A stretch of DNA of 22,217 nucleotides, from the NCBI GenBank assembly GCA_963605115.1, contig CAVCTM010000027.1:1-22217 (forward strand), given 5' to 3'. Below, one piece after another: positions 1 through 5,709 of this stretch. The translations under genes and the position numbers were made by a program. The notes under the pieces were generated by a model that saw only the letters and a list, made by a program, of their open reading frames with translations, made no database searches and had not been told where the DNA came from. Each line of letters starts with the position of its first letter. Position 1 is the stretch's first letter. Origin of the DNA: SVKR01 sp963605115. Lineage in GTDB: Bacteria; Bacillota; Clostridia; Oscillospirales; Oscillospiraceae.

Positions 1-43
1 GCTCCCACAGTTAAAACGCTGGACCTAAGATGCGGGAGGGGTT

Positions 44-69
44 CCAAGGGGGTCGTGAGACCCCCTTGG
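44..69. repeat. GC-rich hairpin with GNRA-type tetraloop
   Basis: Perfect 11-bp inverted repeat (44-54 pairs with 59-69) around the loop gtga, which would be a GNRA tetraloop in RNA. No T-tract follows, so it does not look like a simple terminator. It lies just before the longer multi-hairpin repeat at 83-226 and may be the outer part of the same element; the right-end copy of that element is cut off before this point, so this cannot be tested in the window. Confidence 0.6.
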
Positions 70-82
70 TCGTTGCGGGGGA

Positions 83-226
83 GGATTGTTAAGGAGGGAC
101 CCAATCGAAAGGGTCCCTCCTTAACTGTGCCTTTGCCTTCTTTCCCCACAGGGGGAAAGAAGGTCGCGTCCTGCGGACGCGAAACATATTCAATTTGCGC
201 CAAAGGCGTATTCAATATTAAAAACC
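83..226 (+). repeat. Composite multi-hairpin intergenic repeat, left copy
   Basis: A run of four hairpins in about 144 bases: 88-102 with 111-125 (15 bp, 8-base loop), 136-147 with 152-163 (12 bp), 166-171 with 175-180 (6 bp), and 198-201 with 205-208 (short). An inverted copy of the whole arrangement, in the same order, is at 22072-22217. Stem sequences differ between copies but stay paired: four compensatory base-pair changes in the first stem and two in the second. No convincing coding sequence runs through it. It is best described as an extragenic palindromic repeat of unknown function. Confidence 0.8.
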
Positions 227-263
227 CCGCGCCCTTGGGACGCAAAATCCCCTCGCAAAACCG

Positions 264-292
264 GCATTTTCCAGCCCCTTGCCGCATAAGTA
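264..292 (+). promoter_or_regulatory. Possible mother-cell sigma-E-like promoter for yabP
   Basis: GCATTTT at 264-270 and CATAAGTAT from 285 are separated by 14 bases. This resembles the sigma-E pattern (KMATATT, 14-15 bases, CATACA), matching six of seven and four of six positions. In Bacillus subtilis yabP and yabQ belong to the mother-cell sporulation programme, which fits. It lies 36 bases upstream of the yabP start. No good housekeeping promoter is visible here. The call is tentative because the -10 match is partial. Confidence 0.3.
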
Positions 293-327
293 TCAACCAA
301 AACCGCAACTTAGGGAGGAAAACACCG

Positions 328-618
328 ATGCCTTATGAGGAAAAAGCGAAAGCCGCGCAGCCGAAGCGGGCGCATGATGTGTCTCTGAAATCCCGCCGCC
401 GCCTGCTGCTCAGCGGCGTGGAGGAGGTCGAGAGCTTCGACGAGCACGAGATCGTGATGCAGACGACGGAGGGCTCGCTCACGCTGCGCGGCGAGGGGCT
501 CTGCGTCGGCGGGCTCAGCACGGAGACCGGCGAGCTGAGCGTGGAGGGGCTCGTCACGGAGCTGTGCTACGAGGACACCGCGCCGCGCGGCGGCTTCTGG
601 GCGCGGCTTTTCCACTGA
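328..618 (+). CDS. yabP: Sporulation protein YabP
   Basis: A 96-residue protein of the YabP/YqfC family, needed for normal endospore formation in Bacillus, where it acts in the mother cell with YabQ. The recognisable core is the stretch LLLSGVEEVESFDEHEIVM followed by a LTLRGEGL / LSVEGLVTELCY beta-rich tail, matching the family in length and pattern. The start is the ATG at 328, preceded by a GGGAGG ribosome site at 313-318; the open frame extends further upstream, but that part crosses the repeat element and is not coding. The stop overlaps the yabQ start as TGATG, implying translational coupling. The usual upstream neighbours hup and yabO are absent, replaced by the repeat. Identification rests on both the sequence and the yabP-yabQ-divIC-yabR order. 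Confidence 0.9.
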   Translation: MPYEEKAKAAQPKRAHDVSLKSRRRLLLSGVEEVESFDEHEIVMQTTEGSLTLRGEGLCVGGLSTETGELSVEGLVTELCYEDTAPRGGFWARLFH

Positions 619-1271
619 TGGGTCTCGCGCTGCCGCTGCGCGATCAGGCGATGGTCTGCGCGGCGGTGCTGCTCGCGGGAATGGCGCTCGGCGCGGTCTA
701 TGACCTGCTGCGCGTGCTGCGCACGGGGCGGGGCGCGCTCGCCGCGCTCGGCTGCGATGCGCTGTTCTGCCTGCTCTTTGCGTTCACGCTCTTCGCGCTC
801 GGCATGGGACCGGGGGAGGGGCGGCTGCGGCTTTTCATGCCGCCGCTGCTGCTCGCCGGGGGCGCGGCATGGATCGCGCTGTTCGGCGCGCCGGAGCGCC
901 GCGCAGCCCGCCGGGGGCTTCGCCTTATGCGCCGCGCAGCCGCACCGGTGAAAAAACTTCGCGCACCGGCGGAAAAAATCAAAAAAACTGCGAAAAAATG
1001 GTTTACAATAACGAAAAATTGGTTTACAATAATAGCCACAAAACGCAAAGACGGCGCAGCGCGCCCCGCAGCTCCGGAGGAAACGGAAGATGAAACTCAA
1101 ACGGTCCAGTATCTTTACCAAGATCGTGCTCCTCGCCCTGATCGTTTACGCGACGATCAGCCTCGTGAACACGAAAAACCGCGCCGCGGAAGCGGAGGCG
1201 GACCGCGTGGTGCTTCAGGCGCGAGTGGACGCGATGCTCCAGGAAAACGCCGAGCTGGAGTACGACATTGA
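618..1271 (+). CDS. yabQ: Spore cortex biosynthesis membrane protein YabQ
   Basis: Integral membrane protein of the YabQ family, required for spore cortex formation in Bacillus. The hydrophobic N-terminal part (residues about 8-100) holds several predicted membrane helices and the typical AGMALGAVYDLLRVLR motif; a basic lysine-rich tail follows (KKLRAPAEKIKKTAKKWFT). The start is the ATG overlapping the yabP stop. The frame stays open to 1271, giving 217 residues and overlapping ftsB by 182 bases. This is unusual: the last 60 or so residues are low-complexity and lie over ftsB. The tail also has an imperfect 21-base tandem duplication at 993-1034. In the -1 frame a stop lies exactly at the ftsB start (ATGA, 1090-1093), so a lost or gained base in the A-runs at 972-998 is a possible explanation. 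Family assignment is good; the true C-terminus is uncertain. Confidence 0.82.
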   Translation: MGLALPLRDQAMVCAAVLLAGMALGAVYDLLRVLRTGRGALAALGCDALFCLLFAFTLFALGMGPGEGRLRLFMPPLLLAGGAAWIALFGAPERRAARRGLRLMRRAAAPVKKLRAPAEKIKKTAKKWFTITKNWFTIIATKRKDGAARPAAPEETEDETQTVQYLYQDRAPRPDRLRDDQPREHEKPRRGSGGGPRGASGASGRDAPGKRRAGVRH

Positions 1272-1368
1272 GCACGCCGGCGACCCGGACACCATCGCCG
1301 AGATCGCGCGCACGAAGCTCGGACTCGTCATGCCCGGTGAAAAGATCTTTTACGACGTCAATAACTGA
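1090..1368 (+). CDS. divIC: Septum formation initiator, FtsB/DivIC family
   Basis: A 92-residue bitopic cell-division protein. In the family it joins FtsL and DivIB/FtsQ in the divisome and helps activate septal wall synthesis. Visible parts: a short basic cytoplasmic N-terminus, one membrane helix at residues about 9-27, an alanine/glutamate-rich coiled coil at about 30-60, and the characteristic C-terminal IAEIARTKLGLVMPGEKIFY, where the LGLV-PGE motif is typical. The start ATG at 1090 is preceded by GGAGG at 1075-1080. Its 5' third is overlapped by the yabQ frame. Position between yabQ and yabR matches divIC of Bacillus subtilis. Confidence 0.93.
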   Translation: MKLKRSSIFTKIVLLALIVYATISLVNTKNRAAEAEADRVVLQARVDAMLQENAELEYDIEHAGDPDTIAEIARTKLGLVMPGEKIFYDVNN

Positions 1369-1425
1369 GAAAAAATAAACCCCGCTGCCGGGAGTGACCG
1401 GCGGCGAGAGAGGAAAACAAAACGC

Positions 1426-1905
1426 ATGCAGCTTGAAGTGGGCTCCATTCTGGAGGGCCGTGTCACGGGGATCACCGCCTTCGGCGCGTTCGTCGCGCTG
1501 CCGGGCGGGAAGAACGGGCTCGTCCACATCTCCGAGGTCGCGAATACATACGTCAGCGACATCAACGCTTATCTCAAAAAGGACCAGACCGTCAGTGTCA
1601 AGGTCCTCTCCGTCACGCCGGAGGGCAAGATCAATCTCTCCATCCGGCAGGCGCAGCCCGGCGCACCGGAGCGCCGCCCCCAGCGTCCGCAGCAGCAGCG
1701 CGCCCCGCGGACGGACGCCAAGCCCGCGCCGCGCCCCGCTGCCCCCGCAACGGCGTCCCAGCCCGCCGGCGGCTATGTTCCGCGCTCCTCCGGCGACCAG
1801 AGCTTCGAGGACAAGCTCAAGCTTTTCATGCAGGAATCCGATCGCAAGATCTCCGGCAGCCGTATCTACGACCAGCAGAAAAAGAGCGCGCGGCGGAGAA
1901 AATAA
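1426..1905 (+). CDS. yabR: S1 RNA-binding domain protein, YabR-like
   Basis: A 159-residue protein with one N-terminal S1 domain (residues about 3-75: VGSILEGRVTGITAFGAFVALPGGKNGLVHISEV, then VKVLSVTPEGKINLSIRQ), an OB-fold that binds single-stranded RNA. A proline/alanine/arginine-rich linker at about 77-128 is probably disordered. A conserved-looking C-terminal segment follows, FEDKLKLFMQESDRKISGSR, which is common in Clostridial YabR-like proteins, with a basic KKSARRRK end. It is the last gene of the yabP operon, 57 bases after divIC, and ends just before a terminator. The family (general stress protein 13, YabR) is associated with ribosomes or RNA; a precise role is not known. Confidence 0.88.
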   Translation: MQLEVGSILEGRVTGITAFGAFVALPGGKNGLVHISEVANTYVSDINAYLKKDQTVSVKVLSVTPEGKINLSIRQAQPGAPERRPQRPQQQRAPRTDAKPAPRPAAPATASQPAGGYVPRSSGDQSFEDKLKLFMQESDRKISGSRIYDQQKKSARRRK

Positions 1906-1909
1906 AGGC

Positions 1910-1944
1910 AATAAGGCAGTGAGATCCTCACTGCCTTATTTTAA
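1910..1944 (+). terminator. Intrinsic terminator of the yabP-yabR operon
   Basis: A perfect 14-bp stem (1910-1923 with 1927-1940) with a three-base loop starts four bases after the yabR stop. The 3' arm runs into TTATTTT. The T-tract is moderate, so some read-through into the cyclase gene is possible; no separate promoter for that gene is obvious. Confidence 0.75.
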
Positions 1945-1973
1945 ACGAAAGACGCAAAGAAAGGGGAATACCC

Positions 1974-2564
1974 ATGAAGATCTACGACATCACCCGTGCG
2001 CTTCAGGACGCGCCGCTTTATCCCGGATCGGCACCGGCGGTGCTGGAGCCGATCGCGGACATCGAGACGCGCGGCTGGCGCGAAACGCTTGTCACCGCGG
2101 GGAGCCATCTCGGTACCCACGCGGACGCGGAGAGCCACTTTCTGCCGGACGGCGCGGCGATCGACGCGATGCCGCTGGACGCTTACTGCGGCGAGTGCCG
2201 CGTGCTGACGGTCTCCGCCGGGGAGCGCATCCGTGCGGACGACCTGCGCGGGCGCATTGCCGGCGCAGAGCGCGTCGTGCTCCGCACCGGCGGGCAGCGC
2301 TACCTCTGCGAGCAGGCGGCGGAGTATCTCGCCGAATGCGGCGTGAAGCTCGTCGTGACGGACGCGCTCAGCGTCGCCCCGCCGGACAACGAGGCGGCGG
2401 TCCACGTCATCCTCGCCCGCGGCGGTGTCGCCATCGTGGAAAACGCCGTGCTGGACGGCGTGGAGGACGGGGAATACCTCATTTTTGCCTTCCCCGCCAA
2501 ATACGCCGGCTGCGACGCCGCCCCCGTCCGCGCCGTGCTGCTGCAAAGCGATGAGGAACAATAA
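1974..2564 (+). CDS. Cyclase-family metal-dependent hydrolase (kynurenine formamidase-like)
   Basis: A 196-residue protein of the cyclase/arylformamidase family (PF04199). The metal-site signature is present: S-H-L-G-T-H-A-D-A-E-S-H-F at residues 44-56, supplying H45, H49, D51 and H55. The N-terminal YDITRALQDAPLYPGSAP is also typical. Characterised relatives hydrolyse N-formylkynurenine or act on isatin or polyketide substrates, but most clostridial members have unknown substrates, and no tryptophan-degradation genes are nearby. The start ATG at 1974 has an AAAGGGG site. The gene lies between two terminators and may be monocistronic. The enzyme class is reliable; the substrate is not. Confidence 0.85.
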   Translation: MKIYDITRALQDAPLYPGSAPAVLEPIADIETRGWRETLVTAGSHLGTHADAESHFLPDGAAIDAMPLDAYCGECRVLTVSAGERIRADDLRGRIAGAERVVLRTGGQRYLCEQAAEYLAECGVKLVVTDALSVAPPDNEAAVHVILARGGVAIVENAVLDGVEDGEYLIFAFPAKYAGCDAAPVRAVLLQSDEEQ

Positions 2565-2569
2565 GTTCC

Positions 2570-2612
2570 GCGCCCTCCCCGCCGTTCGGCGGGGAGGGCG
2601 CTTTCGGTTTGT
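2570..2612 (+). terminator. Intrinsic terminator after the cyclase gene
   Basis: A perfect 14-bp GC-rich stem (2570-2583 with 2588-2601) with loop gttc, followed by TTTCGGTTTGTT. It begins six bases after the stop codon. Strong termination is expected. Confidence 0.88.
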
Positions 2613-2648
2613 TGAAATGATCGGAAATGTGCCGCAAAATAAAAAACA

Positions 2649-2783
2649 ATGCCGCGAAGCGGCACCCTTTAAAGGCTCCCCTGTGTAAGGGGAGCTGGCG
2701 CGCNNNNNNNNNNCCTCCAGTCAGCCTTCGGCTGACAGCCTCCCTTGCACAGGGAGGCCTTTAAAATGTGCGCCTTCGGCGCT
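2649..2783. repeat. Palindromic intergenic repeat cluster interrupted by the assembly gap
   Basis: Short hairpins surround the Ns: 2650-2655/2659-2664, 2675-2681/2689-2695, then 2720-2726/2730-2736, 2738-2744/2752-2758 and 2770-2774/2778-2782. Several close with C(TTCG)G loops. The outer sequences form one larger imperfect palindrome: TTTAAAGGC followed by TCCC on the left mirrors GGGAGGCCTTTAAA on the right. From memory, repeats of this AAAGGC-TCCC type are widespread between genes in gut Clostridia, which would explain why assembly failed here. No coding sequence is visible. Confidence 0.7.
2704..2713. other. Scaffold gap (10 Ns)
   Basis: Ten consecutive Ns sit in the middle of the palindromic repeat. 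The run length is probably a placeholder, so the true distance and even the join between left and right parts is unproven. Confidence 0.98.
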
Positions 2784-2795
2784 TTTATATACATT

Positions 2796-3587
2796 TTACC
2801 CTTGACCCTCCGGCAATGTCCAGTGGGCGGTCTGGTTGTTCTGTCCCGGCGCTTTGGCGAAGCCTATGGACTCGTAGAGCCGGATCGCGGGGGCGTTGTC
2901 CGTGTCCACGTGGAGGATCATTTTTCGCGGGCTGTTTTGCATCATCGCCTCCGCGAGCAGGCGTCTGCCCCAGCCGCGGCGACGGTGGGGCTCCGCGACG
3001 AGCAGGTCGAAGACCTCGTTTTCCTCAAAGCCGGTCGTGACGTCCAGATAGCCGACGACGCTGCCGTTTTCGACCGCCAGAAGCGTGCGGAAGCGGTCCT
3101 GCGCCTTCATTACTCGCTCCCCGGTCCAGTAGACGTCCCGGCTGTGCATGGCGCAGTACTGCGCCGCATAGCGCCCGCTGAGCGGCGTAATGCCGCTCGT
3201 GTCGACACCGGCGGGCGGACAGTCCGCCGTCATCAGCTGCTGCTCCGGGTCGAACGCCGCCCCGCGCCTCTCCAGCTCCGCCTTCAAAATCGCGTCATCC
3301 GGACTGAACACAAAGTCCGCGCCATAGCCGGGATAGCGCTGCGACAGAGAGTCGAACGCCTCAGCATAGGCGTCCCGCTCGCGCGAGAGCCCCGTCAGCA
3401 TCTCCAGATAGCGCTCGTCCGGGAGGACGAGGAAGGCAAAGAGCCCGGTCATCTCCCCACCGCGCCGGACGCCGAGGACGCAGTGGTGCGCCGGGTCATC
3501 GATCGCGCGGATCAGGCGCTCCGGCTCGCAGTGAAAGCCCGCGGCAAAGTCCCGGCACCGGGCATAGTCTTTGATGATCTCGATCAT
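2796..3587 (-). CDS. GNAT-family N-acetyltransferase, two-lobed
   Basis: A 263-residue protein whose C-terminal half (residues about 125-260) is a GNAT domain transferring an acetyl group from acetyl-CoA. The acetyl-CoA loop is visible as LLVAEPHRRRGWGRRLL (R202-x-x-G205-x-G207), followed by the NAPAIRLYESIGF motif at 231-243. The N-terminal half looks like a degenerate GNAT lobe, as in tandem-GNAT proteins. The start is the ATG at 3587 with GGAGGA directly upstream; an in-frame TTG four codons earlier lies on the ribosome site itself and is unlikely. It follows the ATPase operon terminator on the same strand, and no clear promoter of its own is visible, so read-through may drive it. The substrate cannot be inferred. 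Confidence 0.85.
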   Translation of the reverse strand: MIEIIKDYARCRDFAAGFHCEPERLIRAIDDPAHHCVLGVRRGGEMTGLFAFLVLPDERYLEMLTGLSRERDAYAEAFDSLSQRYPGYGADFVFSPDDAILKAELERRGAAFDPEQQLMTADCPPAGVDTSGITPLSGRYAAQYCAMHSRDVYWTGERVMKAQDRFRTLLAVENGSVVGYLDVTTGFEENEVFDLLVAEPHRRRGWGRRLLAEAMMQNSPRKMILHVDTDNAPAIRLYESIGFAKAPGQNNQTAHWTLPEGQG

Positions 3588-3602
3588 GGTTTCCTCCAAG
3601 AA

Positions 3603-3644
3603 TAAGAAAAAGGCGGCATCCGGCGAAAAGTGCCGGGTGCCGCC
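3603..3644 (-). terminator. Intrinsic terminator of the V-ATPase operon
   Basis: Read on the minus strand, a 13-bp stem (3632-3644 with 3612-3624, one mismatch) with a seven-base loop is followed by TTTTTCTTATT. It lies 13 bases past the stop of subunit D. The plus-strand side also ends in a T-run, but no plus-strand gene needs it. Confidence 0.85.
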
Positions 3645-3657
3645 CTTTTTCGTTTTG

Positions 3658-4323
3658 TCAGCCTTCCTTCGCGTACTGGAAGTCGTGGGCGTCCTGCAGC
3701 ACCATGTCCTTCACCTTCATCAGGCGGACCTTGGTGGCGTTCTCGTTCTCGGCGAGCTTCATGGAGATATACTTGATATTCTCCTGCATCTCCGGGATCA
3801 TGACATACTCCAGTGCATTGACGCGGCGGCGGGTCTTCTCGATCTCATCCGCGAGCAGGTGCATGGTCTTCTCGACCTGCGCGAGCTCCAGCATGTCGGC
3901 GAAAACGCGGCTGATGCTCTCCATCGCGGCGTCCAGCTCGGCGCTGGTCTGGGCGAAGCCGTAGGGATAGATCTCGCCCGGATCGGCGTTTTTCGTCGTG
4001 AAGCTGTACTGCGGAACGCGGACGCTCATCGTGCTCTTGAACTTCACGTCGAGCTCCACGCTCTGGCGCGGATACATCAGCGCCTGCTCCAGCATTTCGG
4101 GGCTCATCACGGCACCGGCGACGGTCAGCGCGCCGAACGCCTCCGTGAGACCCTGCTCCACGCGGATGCGCAGCTCCTTGTTGCGGCGGATGACGTCCAT
4201 AAACTGGCGCATCAGCTCGTCGCGTTTGTCCTTGAGCATCTTGTGGCCGCGGGTCGCAGTCTTGAGCCGCCCCTTGATCTGGTTGAGCACCATTCTGGTC
4301 GGGGTAACTGCATTTTTCGGCAT
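3658..4323 (-). CDS. ntpD: V-type ATP synthase subunit D
   Basis: A 221-residue subunit D of the A/V-type ATPase, the coiled-coil part of the central rotor shaft that turns inside the A3B3 hexamer. The signature N-terminus is clear (AVTPTRMVLNQIKGRLKTATRGHKMLKDKRDELMRQF), with a long C-terminal helix containing EKTRRRVNALEYVMIPEMQENIKYI, typical of the family. Length is usual (about 200-220). It is the last gene of the operon, 12 bases after subunit B with an AAGGAGG site between, and is followed by the operon terminator. Confidence 0.97.
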   Translation of the reverse strand: MPKNAVTPTRMVLNQIKGRLKTATRGHKMLKDKRDELMRQFMDVIRRNKELRIRVEQGLTEAFGALTVAGAVMSPEMLEQALMYPRQSVELDVKFKSTMSVRVPQYSFTTKNADPGEIYPYGFAQTSAELDAAMESISRVFADMLELAQVEKTMHLLADEIEKTRRRVNALEYVMIPEMQENIKYISMKLAENENATKVRLMKVKDMVLQDAHDFQYAKEG

Positions 4324-4335
4324 TTTTACCCCTCC

Positions 4336-5709
4336 TTACTTCCTGGGCAGGTACTTCTCGATATACTCCGGCTTGATACGCTTCAGCTCGCTGACCGGCA
4401 GGATGCTGAGCAGCTCCCAGCCGAGGTCCAGCGTCTCCTCGATGCTGCGGTTGGTCTCGTTGCCCTGATTGACGAAGCGCTGTTCAAACGCCTCGGCAAA
4501 CTTGGCGTAGAGCTTGTCCGTATCGCTCAGGGCGCTCTCGCCCAGAATGGTCATGAGCTCCTTGGCGTCCTTACCGGCGGCGTAAGCCGCGAAGAGCTGG
4601 TTGAGCACGCCGGAGTGGTCCTCGCGGGTCTTGCCGGCGCCGATGCCCTTGTCCTTCAGACGGCTCAGGCTCGGCAGAACGTCCACCGGGGGAACGATGC
4701 CCTTGCGGTGCAGCTCGCGGGAGAGGATGATCTGACCCTCGGTGATATAGCCGGTCAGGTCGGGGATCGGGTGGGTCTTGTCGTCCTCCGGCATGGTCAG
4801 GATGGGGATCATCGTGATGGAGCCGGCTTTTCCGACGCGGCGGCCCGCGCGCTCATACATGGTCGCAAGGTCGGTGTAAAGGTAGCCGGGGTAGCCGCGG
4901 CGTCCGGGGACTTCCTTCTTTGCGGCGGAGATCTCGCGCAGCGCTTCGGCGTAGTTCGTGATGTCCGTCATGATGACGAGGACGTGCATGTCCTTTTCAA
5001 ACGCCAGATACTCCGCGGCGGTCAGCGCCATACGCGGGGTGGCGATGCGCTCGACGGCGGGCTCGTCGGCGAGGTTCGTGAACAGCACGGTGCGGTCGAT
5101 GGCGCCGGTGCGCTTGAACTCCTGCACGAAGAACTCGGATTCCTCGAAGGTGATGCCGATGGCGGCGAACACGACGGCGAAGTTGCCCTCGTCGCCGAGC
5201 ACCTTTGCCTGACGCGCGATCTGGGCTGCCAGATTCGCGTGGGGCAGACCGGAGCCGGAGAAGATCGGCAGCTTCTGACCGCGGACGAGGGTGTTCAGTC
5301 CGTCGATGGTGGAAACGCCGGTCTGGATGAACTCCGCCGGGTAAGCGCGGGCTGCCGGGTTCATCGGCAGGCCGTTGATATCGAGCAGCGCGTCGGCAAG
5401 AATGTCCGGACCGCCGTCGATGGGCTGACCCATGCCGTTGAAGACGCGGCCGAGCATATCCTCGCTGACGGCGAGCTGGAGCGGGTGGCCGAGGAAGCGG
5501 ACCTTGCTCTGGGCAAGGTTGATGCCCGCGGCGGATTCGTAAAGCTGGACGACTGCCTTGTCGCCGTTGACCTCCAGCACCTTGCCGCGGCGGAGCGAGC
5601 CGTCCGGCAGCTGGATCTCGCAGAGCTCGTCATAGGTGACACCTTCGACCTGCTCGACCACCATCAGAGGGCTGGCGATCTCGTGGATTGTCTTGTACTC
5701 TTTGATCAC
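4336..5709 (-). CDS. ntpB: V-type ATP synthase subunit B
   Basis: A 457-residue non-catalytic nucleotide-binding subunit alternating with A in the A3B3 head. As in the family, the P-loop is replaced by IFSGSGLPHANLAAQIARQ. Other landmarks: the YERAGRRVGKAGSITMIPILTMPEDDKTHPIPDLTGYITEGQIILSREL stretch and SLSRLKDKGIGAGKTREDH near residue 340-360. Translation starts at GTG (5709) rather than ATG: the stop of subunit A overlaps it as GTGA, and GGGAGGTGAGG stands a few bases upstream. That overlap implies coupled translation of A and B, which are needed in equal amounts. Confidence 0.97.
   Translation of the reverse strand: MIKEYKTIHEIASPLMVVEQVEGVTYDELCEIQLPDGSLRRGKVLEVNGDKAVVQLYESAAGINLAQSKVRFLGHPLQLAVSEDMLGRVFNGMGQPIDGGPDILADALLDINGLPMNPAARAYPAEFIQTGVSTIDGLNTLVRGQKLPIFSGSGLPHANLAAQIARQAKVLGDEGNFAVVFAAIGITFEESEFFVQEFKRTGAIDRTVLFTNLADEPAVERIATPRMALTAAEYLAFEKDMHVLVIMTDITNYAEALREISAAKKEVPGRRGYPGYLYTDLATMYERAGRRVGKAGSITMIPILTMPEDDKTHPIPDLTGYITEGQIILSRELHRKGIVPPVDVLPSLSRLKDKGIGAGKTREDHSGVLNQLFAAYAAGKDAKELMTILGESALSDTDKLYAKFAEAFEQRFVNQGNETNRSIEETLDLGWELLSILPVSELKRIKPEYIEKYLPRK

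Noticed and set aside
40..210. CRISPR array
   Set aside because: The hairpins differ from one another in sequence and spacing, there are no regular repeats and spacers, and no cas genes are present.
83..226. Repeat pair as terminal inverted repeats of one 22-kb transposon
   Set aside because: No transposase or integrase lies between them, the content is housekeeping, and the stems are diverged; dispersed copies of a small element are more likely.
55..327. N-terminal extension of YabP upstream of 328
   Set aside because: The open frame runs across the hairpin repeat, lacks a ribosome site, and would make the protein far longer than the family.
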